Assembly: GCA_000970895.1 (NCBI GenBank)
Contig: JYHA01000129.1
Location: 1 to 21,217 of the forward strand
Reading direction: 5' to 3'
Length of the DNA: 21,217 nt
Source of the DNA: Candidatus Arcanibacter lacustris
GTDB lineage: Bacteria; Pseudomonadota; Alphaproteobacteria; Rickettsiales; Arcanibacteraceae
This document shows positions 7,479 through 15,639 of the stretch, in pieces (within the stretch, counting starts at the first letter, position 1; each line of letters opens with the position of its first letter). The notes under the pieces were generated by a model. It saw only the letters and a program-made list of their open reading frames with translations, was not told the DNA's origin and made no database searches. A program made the position numbers and the translations under genes.

Positions 7479-7971
7479 AATTGCAATTTATCCGGGAAGT
7501 TTTGACCCCTATACTAATGGTCATGCTGATGTTGTTGAAAAGGCAATAGCGATTTCTGATCGCTTAATAATTGCTATTGCTACGGATAATGTTAAAGCTT
7601 CCTTTTTTTCTCTTGAAGAAAGAAAGGAAATAATAGAGCAAGAAATAGCTAAATATAACAAAGCCAATAAGTTGGTGACCGTTGAAGTGTTTGGAGGGCT
7701 GTTGGTTGATTTTGCCAAAAGTAAAAATTCTACCATTATCATTAGGGGGCTTAGAGCTATTTCTGATTTTGAATATGAGTTTCAATTATCTTGTATGAAT
7801 TCAAGATTAGCGCCAACCATTCAAACAATTTTCTTGCCAGCATCTGAGAGTACTCATTTTATTTCATCGAGAATGGTTAAAGAGGTAGCAAGATTGGGTG
7901 GTGATGTTTCTAATGTTGTATCTTGTTTTGTCAAAGATAGTTTGCATAAAAAATTTACTTTAACTTCTTGA
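7468..7971 (+). CDS. coaD: Phosphopantetheine adenylyltransferase
   Basis: This 167-residue enzyme transfers an adenylyl group from ATP to 4'-phosphopantetheine, the penultimate step of coenzyme A synthesis. The nucleotidyltransferase signature YPGSFDPYTNGH (8-19) contains the conserved T/HxGH-type end. IIRGLRAISDFEYEFQLSCMN supplies the substrate-binding Arg and the hexamer contact region, and the C-terminal ATP-binding motif is FISSRMVKEVARLGGDVS (family ISSTLVKE). Length is standard (about 160). The ATG lies inside the end of gyrA (11-nt overlap), so translation is probably coupled. The gyrA-coaD pair occurs in other alphaproteobacteria. Confidence 0.96.
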   Translation: MSSKIAIYPGSFDPYTNGHADVVEKAIAISDRLIIAIATDNVKASFFSLEERKEIIEQEIAKYNKANKLVTVEVFGGLLVDFAKSKNSTIIIRGLRAISDFEYEFQLSCMNSRLAPTIQTIFLPASESTHFISSRMVKEVARLGGDVSNVVSCFVKDSLHKKFTLTS

Positions 7972-8001
7972 TTTATTTTCTCGCAACTGATAATAGATAT
8001 G

Positions 8002-8347
8002 TTTAATAAATCACCCTAATTCAAGGATGGGAAAAAATTGTTCTCCCTTAATTAAAGAATGGGAAGAAGCGCTCGCCTGTGTTGACTTCTTCTGACTAGA
8101 TTTTCTAAAGTCCTTTAGGACTTAGAAAATATTGATCAGGAGATCCCCATCGGATTTTGCTCTGTTTGGAAGTCCCCACGACTGGCTTTAGTGAGTTATA
8201 TAGGAGCAAGAATGGAAGGGGATCCTCATGACTTAAGGGCGGCCTAATCTCGCCTTCGGCTCGGGTAAGGTCTACTAATCAGAGGAAGTCACTGGGGTAG
8301 GGGATAGAGAGGGATTCGTTATCCTGGTTGGCGTTTTAATAAATCAC
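8002..8347. mobile_element. ~320-bp structured, GC-richer element flanked by 13-bp direct repeats
   Basis: The 403-bp gap between coaD and the dehydratase gene is almost filled by a block (8015-8334) unlike its surroundings. A perfect 13-bp direct repeat, tttaataaatcac, flanks it at 8002-8014 and 8335-8347, as expected for a target-site duplication. The interior is GC-rich for this genome (58 G+C in the 110 bases 8221-8330, hand count). It folds into nested stems: 8084-8095 with 8279-8290 (12 bp, one G-T) encloses hairpin 8100-8130 (13 bp, one bulge), an arm 8138-8148 with 8218-8226 containing 8157-8162 with 8204-8209, and hairpin 8243-8270. No convincing open reading frame, terminal inverted repeat or known RNA motif was found. 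A non-autonomous mobile element, an intergenic repeat or a stable RNA all remain possible. Confidence 0.55.
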
Positions 8348-8374
8348 AATTATAGAAGTTAGTTAAATTAAGTA

Positions 8375-9382
8375 ATGTCATTGAAAATTTTATCTCCAAG
8401 ATCTATCTACGATGCTTATAATCGTATTAAAAATTACGTAAACTATACTCCAGTAGTAAGAAGCCAGGAGTTAGATCTTCTCACAGGTCATAGAATTCAT
8501 TTTAAATTAGAAAATCAACAAAAGATGGGTGCTTTTAAAACTCGGGGCGTGATGAATGTTCTTTTGAAGCTGAAAGAGCAAGCAAATCCTCCTAAAGAAA
8601 TAGTGGCATTTAGTACGGGAAATCATGGTAAGGCTATTTCTCATCTTTGTGCTGAGTTTGGATTTAAGGCGACTATTGTCATGCCTGAAAATGTTCCTTT
8701 AAGTAAACAAAGGGCAGCAGAAAATGAAAATACCAAAATTATTATTACTAAGACTCGCCAAGAAACTGAAGATTTAGTTGCGGAAATTGCGGCTGGAGGT
8801 GCTTATTTAATTCCTCCTTCTGATCATGATATGGTGATTTCAGGTAATGGTACTGCTTGTTACGAAGCTCTTAAGGAAGTATATAACCCAGACGCAGTAT
8901 TCGTTCCTTGTGGAGGTGGAGGTCTTGCGGCTGGATCTTATTTGGCGACAAAGTTATTTTCAGATAATATTAAGTTATTTGCTGCAGAGCCTGCTGTTGC
9001 AAATGATGCTCATATTTCATTTGATAGGGGAGAAATTTTTAGGTTTAAAGATGCTCCAAATACTATCGCTGATGGGGCTAGAACCCTTGGTGTGTCTCCT
9101 CGTACGTTTCATTACCTCAAACAAATTGATGGATTTTATGATGTTACAGAAAAAGAAATTGTTAAATGCATGATTGACATCAACAAAATGCTAGGTATCA
9201 TATGCGAGCCCACTTCTGCCCTTGCTCTTGGCGCTTGTTATAAATGGCTGGAGGGTCAAAAATCAAGAAAAGAAGTGGTAGTAATAATAACTGGTGGTAA
9301 TATTGATCCGCAAGATTACGATCAAATAACTTGCCCGGATCAAGGAATTGATGATTTAAATATGAAAAAAGTTCTTTATTAG
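8375..9382 (+). CDS. PLP-dependent threonine/serine dehydratase-family enzyme (or serine racemase)
   Basis: This 335-residue fold-type II PLP enzyme is about the length of TdcB and serine racemase (around 330-340) and lacks the regulatory ACT-like domain of biosynthetic IlvA. Lys55 in KMGAFKTRG is the predicted Schiff-base lysine. STGNHGKA (80-87) is the substrate-binding loop, CGGGG (179-183) holds the PLP phosphate, and EPTSALALGA is the conserved C-terminal motif. The reaction is probably deamination of L-threonine or L-serine to a 2-oxo acid, or racemisation of serine; the sequence alone does not settle it. The STGNHG form of the loop is closer to serine racemase (SSGNHG) than to SAGNHA-type threonine deaminases. 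Shine-Dalgarno is weak. The prenyl synthase gene starts 1 nt after the stop. Confidence 0.85.
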   Translation: MSLKILSPRSIYDAYNRIKNYVNYTPVVRSQELDLLTGHRIHFKLENQQKMGAFKTRGVMNVLLKLKEQANPPKEIVAFSTGNHGKAISHLCAEFGFKATIVMPENVPLSKQRAAENENTKIIITKTRQETEDLVAEIAAGGAYLIPPSDHDMVISGNGTACYEALKEVYNPDAVFVPCGGGGLAAGSYLATKLFSDNIKLFAAEPAVANDAHISFDRGEIFRFKDAPNTIADGARTLGVSPRTFHYLKQIDGFYDVTEKEIVKCMIDINKMLGIICEPTSALALGACYKWLEGQKSRKEVVVIITGGNIDPQDYDQITCPDQGIDDLNMKKVLY

Positions 9383-9383
9383 T

Positions 9384-10388
9384 ATGAAATTAGCAAAAGC
9401 AAATATACCAGATCAATTAAAATCATTTCAGCATCTTCTTGAAATTGATTTGGCAAAAATGGATGCTTTAATAAATAATCTAATTTCAGAACGTGAAAAA
9501 TTAATTTTTGATATTTCTGATTATCTTATTTTCTCTGGTGGTAAAAGACTAAGACCAATCCTTACTATAATCTGCTCTAAATTAATCAATGAAAATAACG
9601 ATGAAAGGCATATAGCTTTGGCTGCTGCTGTGGAGTTGATACATACGGCAACGTTGCTTCATGATGATGTAGTAGATATAAGCTCTCTTAGAAGAGGTAA
9701 TAAAACTGCTAATGAAAAATGGGGAAATAAAGAAAGTATTTTAGTAGGTGATTTTTTATTAAGTGGTGCTTTTAGACTAATGGTCAAAGATGGATCATTA
9801 AAGATATTAGATATATTATCATCTGCTTCTGCTGTTATTGCAGAAGGGGAGGTAATGCAAATTGTAGCTACTAATAATATCGCTATGACAAAAGAAGAAT
9901 ATATAAAAATTATTTCAGCTAAAACTGCTGAATTATTTGCCAGCGCCTGTCAGGTTGGTGCTGTTGTTACTTCTCTGCCGTTAGAGTTGGAGATGGATTT
10001 ACGTAAGTTTGGTTTTTATTTGGGCATTGCTTTTCAAATTCTAGATGACATGCTTGATTACTCGGCTAAACAACAGGAGCTTGGTAAATCAATAGGTGAT
10101 GATTTTAGAGAGGGCAAGATTACTCTACCAATTATTATAGCTTATGAAAAGTCCGATCCTCTTGATCGCGAATTTCTAGTTAATACTATGTGTAGGCTAA
10201 ATCAAACAGATGGAGATTTAGAAAAGGCTATTGGTATAATTCATAAATCTAATGGATTAGAAGAATCTGGAAAAATTGCCAAAGAATATATCAAATTGGC
10301 AGAAAGTCATCTGGCCTCCTTTCCGCCAAGTGATGCCAAAGATGCTCTAAACACAATACTTCAATATTCTTTAGAAAGATCATATTGA
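9384..10388 (+). CDS. Long-chain all-trans polyprenyl diphosphate synthase (IspB-like)
   Basis: This 334-residue isoprenoid synthase condenses isopentenyl diphosphate onto allylic diphosphates, most likely making the octaprenyl to decaprenyl side chain of ubiquinone. Visible motifs are GGKRLRP (52-58), the first Asp-rich motif LLHDDVVD (91-98), GNKESILVGDFLLSGAF (114-130), and the second Asp-rich motif ILDDMLDY (219-226) followed by GKSIGDDFREGKITLP. The first motif is DDxxD without insertion, and the flanking small residues fit long-chain enzymes more than farnesyl diphosphate synthase. It starts 1 nt after the dehydratase stop, so translation is probably coupled, although the two enzymes share no obvious pathway. 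Product chain length cannot be read off. Confidence 0.93.
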   Translation: MKLAKANIPDQLKSFQHLLEIDLAKMDALINNLISEREKLIFDISDYLIFSGGKRLRPILTIICSKLINENNDERHIALAAAVELIHTATLLHDDVVDISSLRRGNKTANEKWGNKESILVGDFLLSGAFRLMVKDGSLKILDILSSASAVIAEGEVMQIVATNNIAMTKEEYIKIISAKTAELFASACQVGAVVTSLPLELEMDLRKFGFYLGIAFQILDDMLDYSAKQQELGKSIGDDFREGKITLPIIIAYEKSDPLDREFLVNTMCRLNQTDGDLEKAIGIIHKSNGLEESGKIAKEYIKLAESHLASFPPSDAKDALNTILQYSLERSY

Positions 10389-10469
10389 CAATATATCAAA
10401 ATTACTTCATATAAGTGGTATCACTCCTGAAATTCTTTTTGATTAAAGGCTTGATATTGCTATGTAGAT

Positions 10470-10557
10470 GCCCCTGTGGTGAAATTGGTAGACGCGGAAG
10501 ACTCAAAATCTTTTGCCTGATGAGGGCATGCTGGTTCGAGTCCGGCCAGGGGCACCA
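10470..10557 (+). tRNA. tRNA-Leu, anticodon CAA
   Basis: Acceptor arm GCCCCTG (10470-10476) pairs with CAGGGGC (10547-10553), followed by A and an encoded CCA. The anticodon stem GAAGA/TCTTT holds loop CTCAAAA, giving anticodon CAA for UUG codons. The 88-nt length reflects the long variable arm of a class II tRNA, and the T loop GGTTCGAGTCC is intact. Confidence 0.97.
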
Positions 10558-10781
10558 TCCTTTGATTAAAATATAATTTTTTCTAAACTAAATAATGACT
10601 TGCGCTAGTTGTTCTCATTGTTTAATCGATTGTTTTTTATTGAAATATTTACATTCTCTTCTGTAAGTATCTATTTTATATACTTTAGTAAATAGTTGTT
10701 TGGTCATTCTTCATATAAATACAAAAATCAATCTTAAGAATCGTCTCTTATCAGAATTCAAATTTCAAAATCCCTACTAAT

Positions 10782-10819
10782 TTAACCTTGTGTTAACTTT
10801 ATGATGCTATAAATGATAG
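10782..10819 (+). promoter_or_regulatory. Candidate promoter region of the che operon
   Basis: The gap 10558-10897 is AT-rich and otherwise empty. Near its 3' end TATAAA (10808-10813) is preceded by TTAACC (20-nt spacer) and TTGTGT (14-nt spacer), neither of which fits sigma-70 well. The same stretch reads TAACTTTA (10794-10801), 10 nt, AATGATAG (10812-10819). This is loosely like a flagellar sigma-28 promoter (TAAAGTTT-N11-GCCGATAA), matching mainly at GATA. The assignment is weak. Confidence 0.25.
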
Positions 10820-10849
10820 ATGTGGAAGAAGTTTTTTATCAAATCAGAG

Positions 10850-10878
10850 CTTAATATATTTGAAATAAATATATTAAG
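10850..10878. repeat. 11-bp perfect inverted repeat before cheA
   Basis: cttaatatatt (10850-10860) and its exact complement aatatattaag (10868-10878) flank a 7-nt spacer and end 19 nt before the cheA ATG. As DNA it could be an operator for a dimeric regulator; as RNA, a 5' leader hairpin. The more likely cheA Shine-Dalgarno (AAGAG, 10887-10891) lies just outside it. Confidence 0.55.
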
Positions 10879-10897
10879 GTTATTCTAAGAGTGATGT

Positions 10898-13588
10898 ATG
10901 GATGAGCTAATTAAAGATTTTTTGGTTGAAGCTAGTGAAGCAATACAAAAGCTGGATACAGAGCTGGTTATCTTAGAGAGAGATCCTAAGAATCAAGATT
11001 TATTGGGTAGTATCTTTCGTATAATGCATACTATTAAAGGAACTTGTGGATTCCTTGGTTTGTCTCGTTTGGAATCTTTGGCTCATGCTGGGGAGAATAT
11101 TCTTGGTAAAATTAGAGATCATGAAATTGAAGTTACTCCTACGACAATTAGTCTTATCTTAGAATCATTGGATGTTATTAAGGTTATAGTTGCTCATCTT
11201 GAGGCTCATGGTTCAGAGCCACCAGAAAATGATGTCGAGCTAATTAAAAAGCTCAATTTAGCAGCGGGAATGGAAGGAGATGGTCACGGGGATGCTCATG
11301 CTGAGGCTCCTGCATTGCCTGATAGTCATCCAGTAGTAGAGCAGTTGTCGGTGGTAGCTCCAGTGGAAGTTGTGCCAGAAGTTCTTGAGACTAAGCCTGA
11401 AGCTGTAAGTAATAATGTAGCTGTAGCTAAGACAGAAGAAGTAGCTCATGATCCAAAGAAAGATGCGGTAGATATTGGTTTGCAAGCTACTCAAAATAAA
11501 GAAGTAACAGCTGATGTGAAAGCAACCGCTTCAAGTCAAAGTGTTAGAGTTAGCTTAGATATTTTAGAAGGTTTGATGTTGATGGTTAGTGAATTAGTTC
11601 TCACCAGAAACCAATTGCAACAAATAGCCCGTTCTCAGAAAGATTCAGAATTTTCAGCCCCCATCCAACGTTTAGGTCATATTACTTCAGAGTTACAAGA
11701 AAGAGTAATGAAAACCAGAATGCAGCCAATTAGTAATGCTTGGACTCCTTTCCCAAGGTTGGTTAGAGGTTTGGCTAATGAACTGGGCAAAAAAATAGAA
11801 TTAAAAATGGTTGGTGAAGATACTGAATTAGATAGACAATTAATTGAGACGATCAAAGATCCATTGACCCATATGGTAAGAAATTCTTGTGATCATGGTC
11901 TGGAAATGCCAGAAGAAAGAACCAAGGCTGGAAAATCTGATACTGGTATTATTATGCTTAAAGCTTATCATCAAGGTGGGCATATTATTATAGAAATATC
12001 AGATAATGGTAAGGGTCTAGATGTTAATAGAATAAAAACAAAAGTTTTAGCAGAAAATTTGGCTACTGAAGAAGAATTAGCAGGAATGTCAGATATACAA
12101 ATTTGTCAATTTATCTTTAAAGCGGGCTTTTCTACGGCTGCAAAAATTACTTCTGTATCTGGTCGTGGTGTTGGCATGGATGTGGTTAAAACTAATATTG
12201 AAAAAATCAATGGTACTATAGAATTAAGCACTAAACTTGGTAAAGGTACTAGTTTTTTCATCAAAATACCCCTAACTCTTGCGATTATGTCTGTTTTGAT
12301 TGTTCAATGTAAAGATGAGAAGTTTGCAATTCCTCAGATTAACGTTCTTGAATTGGTAAGGACTGGTAAAAATTCTGGTTATATGATTGAGAATATCAAT
12401 GAAAGGCCGGTGCTTCGTCTTAGAAATACTATTTTGTCTTTGGAATATTTATCAAAAATTCTAGGATTTAATGATGATAATGAATTAGATGTAGATGCTA
12501 TATCGGATATTGTGATATGTGAAATTGGAGGATCTATTTTTGGTATTGTGGTTGATAAAGTATACGATACTGAGGAAATAGTTGTAAAACCTGTTGCTCC
12601 AATTTTGAAACCAATAGAAATATATTCAGGTATTACTTTGCTTGGTGATGGTAGTATTGTTATGATACTTGATCCAAATGGCATCTTTAGATGGGTTTCT
12701 AATAATAATGAAGTTCAAGATAGTTCTGCTAAAGATGAAGTTAAAGATCCAAGCAAAGATCAAAAAATGACTAAATTCTTACTTGTTAAATCTGGTAAAA
12801 AATCCCTTAAAGCAATACCTATTGAGTTGGTATCAAGATTAGAAGAAATTGATGTTAATACTATTGAATATTCTGGTACTAGTAAAATAGTGCAATATAG
12901 AGATAAATTGATGTATCTAACCCAATTAGATGATGATCTTGAAGTTCAAACTCAATTTCAACATGTCATCTCTTTTGTGGATAGAGATAAGATACTTGGT
13001 ATTATGGTAGACGATATCTCTGATATAGTTGAACATAGAGTTGATATTGTATCTAATATTTCAACTCCAGGTTATATAGGAACTATGATTATCAATGATA
13101 AAACAACAGATCTTGTTGATCTTTCTTATTATTTTGAATCGGTATTTGGTAAAATTGAATCTACTGATGAGATTGATAGTGTTGAAGATCGTAAGTTGCC
13201 AAGGATGTTGATGGTAGATGATAGTTTGTTCTTCAGAAAAATTATTCCACAAAACTTATTAATTCATGGGTATGATTTAGTAGCCACCGAAAATGCTGAT
13301 AGGGCCTTAGAGATATTGGAAAAAGATGCTAACTTTGTAGCTATGATAGTAGATTATAATATGCCTGGAATGAATGGAATGGAATTTGCTTCTATTTGTG
13401 AAAAAGATCCTAGATTAAAACATATACCGATAATTGTTCTATCTTCTGCTTTGGGGGATAATTTCAAAGTGGTTAAAAGTAATAATATAAAAGCATATAT
13501 TTCAAAAACTAACCATGATCAGTTGCTAAGGGCGATAACAGAGTTAAATGTCCCTGGTGCTAATTTTGTCAAATTTGAGGGTGTATAA
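10898..13588 (+). CDS. cheA: Chemotaxis histidine kinase CheA fused to a receiver domain (CheAY hybrid)
   Basis: This 896-residue sensor kinase takes receptor signals through CheW and passes phosphate from a histidine to CheY and CheB. Domain order: HPt/P1 with phospho-acceptor His44 in IMHTIKGTCGFLG; a low-complexity Ala/Glu/Val linker (about 122-212) where P2 would normally be; P3 dimerisation helices (about 215-285); the P4 ATPase with N box HMVRNSCDHG (325-334) and G boxes DNGKGLD and GRGVGMD; a P5/CheW-like domain (about 463-600); a second CheW-like domain (about 624-748); and a C-terminal receiver (about 767-885) with Asp774/Asp775, phospho-acceptor Asp819 in VDYNMPG and Lys870. Rhodospirillum centenum has a comparable cheAY gene. 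The ATG at 10898 is preceded by AAGAG, 6 nt away. cheW starts 2 nt after the stop. Confidence 0.95.
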   Translation: MDELIKDFLVEASEAIQKLDTELVILERDPKNQDLLGSIFRIMHTIKGTCGFLGLSRLESLAHAGENILGKIRDHEIEVTPTTISLILESLDVIKVIVAHLEAHGSEPPENDVELIKKLNLAAGMEGDGHGDAHAEAPALPDSHPVVEQLSVVAPVEVVPEVLETKPEAVSNNVAVAKTEEVAHDPKKDAVDIGLQATQNKEVTADVKATASSQSVRVSLDILEGLMLMVSELVLTRNQLQQIARSQKDSEFSAPIQRLGHITSELQERVMKTRMQPISNAWTPFPRLVRGLANELGKKIELKMVGEDTELDRQLIETIKDPLTHMVRNSCDHGLEMPEERTKAGKSDTGIIMLKAYHQGGHIIIEISDNGKGLDVNRIKTKVLAENLATEEELAGMSDIQICQFIFKAGFSTAAKITSVSGRGVGMDVVKTNIEKINGTIELSTKLGKGTSFFIKIPLTLAIMSVLIVQCKDEKFAIPQINVLELVRTGKNSGYMIENINERPVLRLRNTILSLEYLSKILGFNDDNELDVDAISDIVICEIGGSIFGIVVDKVYDTEEIVVKPVAPILKPIEIYSGITLLGDGSIVMILDPNGIFRWVSNNNEVQDSSAKDEVKDPSKDQKMTKFLLVKSGKKSLKAIPIELVSRLEEIDVNTIEYSGTSKIVQYRDKLMYLTQLDDDLEVQTQFQHVISFVDRDKILGIMVDDISDIVEHRVDIVSNISTPGYIGTMIINDKTTDLVDLSYYFESVFGKIESTDEIDSVEDRKLPRMLMVDDSLFFRKIIPQNLLIHGYDLVATENADRALEILEKDANFVAMIVDYNMPGMNGMEFASICEKDPRLKHIPIIVLSSALGDNFKVVKSNNIKAYISKTNHDQLLRAITELNVPGANFVKFEGV

Positions 13589-13590
13589 AA

Positions 13591-14100
13591 ATGGTGAATG
13601 ATTTAGTATTGCAAAATAAAAACTCATTACTGGGAACAGACGATGAAAAAAAACAATTTCTTACCATGGAACTTGGTGGTCATTTGCTTGGTCTTTCTAT
13701 TTATACAGTGAGAGATGTTTTAGCATCGCAACAAATAACTAAAATTCCTTTGGCTCCTAAAGAGGTGTTGGGGTCATTAAATCTTCGTGGGCGTGTTGTA
13801 ACGGCCATAGATTTAAAAGTGGTCTTGAACATAGAGGAAGAGGATAAAAAAGATACGGTAGTTAAAAAAAAGAACATGGGTGTAGTGGTTGAGCATGGAA
13901 ATGAACTATATAGTTTTATAGTTGAATCTGTAGGGGAGGTTCTTAGTCTTTCTGCCTCTGATTTTGTAACTAGTCCTACGAATTTATCTAAAAATTGGAG
14001 AGATCTTTCTTTAGGAATATGTCCCTTGAAAGGAAGATTACTAATTATTATTGATATTACAAAAGTACTAAAAACAATATCTGGTGCTAATGCTGGATAA
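13591..14100 (+). CDS. cheW: Chemotaxis coupling protein CheW
   Basis: This 169-residue adaptor links chemoreceptors to CheA in signalling arrays. The CheW core spans about residues 20-160: FLTMELGGHLLGLSIYTVRDVL opens the first beta barrel. GSLNLRGRVVTAIDL (62-76) is the conserved NLRG..(V/I).(V/I).D. element, and GLxxGxxxxxGxLLxxLD is represented by GICPLKGRLLIIIDI near the end. It starts 2 nt after cheA, with GAGGG 9 nt upstream inside the cheA terminus. Compared with E. coli CheW it has a charged KKDTVVKKKN insert around 87-96. Confidence 0.93.
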   Translation: MVNDLVLQNKNSLLGTDDEKKQFLTMELGGHLLGLSIYTVRDVLASQQITKIPLAPKEVLGSLNLRGRVVTAIDLKVVLNIEEEDKKDTVVKKKNMGVVVEHGNELYSFIVESVGEVLSLSASDFVTSPTNLSKNWRDLSLGICPLKGRLLIIIDITKVLKTISGANAG

Positions 14101-14124
14101 TTTTTATTTAATTAAGAGGAAAAA

Positions 14125-14490
14125 ATGAAATCATGTCTCGTAGTTGATGATTCAAAAGTTGTCAGAAAATTCGCACGTAGAATTTTGGAAGAGCTATCTT
14201 TTGCAGTGCGTGAAGCATGTGATGGTAGTGAAGCTTTAGCAGAATGTACTAAAGACTTGCCAGATGTAATACTTCTTGATTGGAATATGCCAATTATGGA
14301 TGGAATGCAATTTTTAAAAGAATTCAGAACAAACAAAGCTTGGGAACATGTTTTGATACTATTCTGTACTACAGTTAATGATGTTTCTTGTATTCAAGAT
14401 GCAATGAATTGTGGTGCAAATGAATATATAATGAAGCCATTTGATACTGAAATAGTTAGAAGTAAATTTATTCAAATGGGCTTATTATAA
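14125..14490 (+). CDS. cheY: Chemotaxis response regulator CheY (stand-alone receiver)
   Basis: This 121-residue single receiver domain is expected to be phosphorylated by CheA and to bind the flagellar switch. The acidic pocket is Asp8/Asp9 in VVDDSKVVRKFAR, the phospho-acceptor is Asp52 in LLDWNMPIMDG, the switch Thr is at 82/83, and Lys104 is in YIMKPFD. The sequence ends soon after the last helix, with no output domain. AGAGGA lies 5 nt before the ATG. Its position between cheW and cheB marks it as the operon's CheY; as there is also a receiver on CheA, either could serve as a phosphate sink. Confidence 0.92.
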   Translation: MKSCLVVDDSKVVRKFARRILEELSFAVREACDGSEALAECTKDLPDVILLDWNMPIMDGMQFLKEFRTNKAWEHVLILFCTTVNDVSCIQDAMNCGANEYIMKPFDTEIVRSKFIQMGLL

Positions 14491-14512
14491 TTGTTGTGAT
14501 AAGGTAATTTAA

Positions 14513-15625
14513 ATGTCTGAAGTTAAAGAAAATTTTACAAATGATCCTATAAGAGTTATGATAGTTGACGATTCGGCTGTTATTAGAAACCTCTTAACTC
14601 GAGCTCTTTCTTCTGATCCAGAAATTACAATTATTACCACTGCAGCTAATGGTTCTTTAGCTTTAAATTATGTAAAAAAATATGATATTGAAGTATTGAT
14701 TTTGGACATAGAAATGCCAGAAATGGATGGTCTTACTGCTTTGCCCAAAATATTAGAAACTTCTCCAAATATTAAAATAGTAATGGTATCAAGCCTTACT
14801 GTAAAAAATGCACCAGTTGCCATTAAAGCTCTTTCTCTTGGTGCTTCCGATTATATAGAAAAACCCTCAGCAATAACCAGTGGGAATAATGTTGAATTTT
14901 TCAATTTAGAATTAATTAATAAGGTTAAATCTTTAGGTCATTCTTCTAGGGTGGCTGCTAAAGCTAGAGAGATTAGTAGTAGCTCTCTTAATGATAATAA
15001 TTTAGAAATAAATCTTAGAAATAACAAAATGGAATCTGCTCCGGAGGCTATAGCTATTTCTTGTTCCACTGGTGGTCCTCAGGCGTTACAAGTGTTTTTT
15101 AGCAATCTTAAAAAGTCAAAAGATATTATTAAGGTGCCGATTTTTATTACTCAGCATATGCCAGCTTTGTTCACAAGTTATTTGGCTGATCATATTAAAG
15201 AGGCTTCTGGGCTTGCGTCTAAAGAAGCAAGCGATGGTGAGATTGTTAATCCTTCGGTGATTTATGTAGCGCCCGGAGATTATCATATGATTATTAATAA
15301 AGCTGATCGTGGTAATATAATTAGATTAACTAAAGATAATCCAGAAAATTATTGTCGTCCTTCTGCTGATCCAATGCTTAGGAGTTTGGCTAAGATTTAT
15401 AAATCTCGATTATTATCAGTCGTGTTGAGTGGTATGGGTGTGGATGGGCTGCAAGGTTGTCATGCAGTAGTTGATGCTGGTGGGTATGTAGCGGTTCAAG
15501 ATAAAGTTACAAGTGTGGTGTGGGGAATGCCAGGGGCGGTTGCCAAAGCGGGATTAGCTAGTGCTATGTTGCCAATCGCAAATGTTGCTGATTTTGTTGT
15601 GCAGTTAATGGTTAATAGAAATTAA
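14513..15625 (+). CDS. cheB: Chemotaxis protein-glutamate methylesterase/deamidase CheB
   Basis: This 370-residue response regulator removes methyl groups from receptor glutamates, and deamidates glutamines, to reset sensitivity. The receiver (about 13-130) has Asp19/Asp20, phospho-acceptor Asp65 in LILDIEMPEMDG and Lys117. A polar Ser/Asn-rich linker (about 140-178) leads to the catalytic domain, with Ser185 in ISCSTGGPQ, His215 in ITQHMP and Asp311 in SGMGVDG forming the triad; VAPGDYH and RPSADPM are further family motifs. All catalytic residues are present. It sits 22 nt after cheY with an AAGG Shine-Dalgarno, and cheR follows. Confidence 0.96.
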   Translation: MSEVKENFTNDPIRVMIVDDSAVIRNLLTRALSSDPEITIITTAANGSLALNYVKKYDIEVLILDIEMPEMDGLTALPKILETSPNIKIVMVSSLTVKNAPVAIKALSLGASDYIEKPSAITSGNNVEFFNLELINKVKSLGHSSRVAAKAREISSSSLNDNNLEINLRNNKMESAPEAIAISCSTGGPQALQVFFSNLKKSKDIIKVPIFITQHMPALFTSYLADHIKEASGLASKEASDGEIVNPSVIYVAPGDYHMIINKADRGNIIRLTKDNPENYCRPSADPMLRSLAKIYKSRLLSVVLSGMGVDGLQGCHAVVDAGGYVAVQDKVTSVVWGMPGAVAKAGLASAMLPIANVADFVVQLMVNRN

Positions 15626-15639
15626 ATAAGGAATAAAAA

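Noticed and set aside
8015..8334. The structured element as RNase P RNA, tmRNA, 6S RNA, SRP RNA or a group I/II intron
   Set aside because: None of the invariant sequences of these RNAs could be found on either strand: no GAGGAAAGTCC/ACAGAA pair, tRNA-like tmRNA ends, SRP loop or intron domain V. The overall fold also does not match.
8847..9173. 108-codon open frame within the dehydratase gene
   Set aside because: It lies wholly inside an intact PLP-enzyme gene in another frame, with a Leu/Phe-rich composition typical of a frame shadow.
12379..12684. 101-codon minus-strand frame opposite cheA
   Set aside because: It is antisense to the conserved P5/CheW-like region, with no promoter or Shine-Dalgarno; its Ser/Ile-rich content is expected from the complement of cheA codons.
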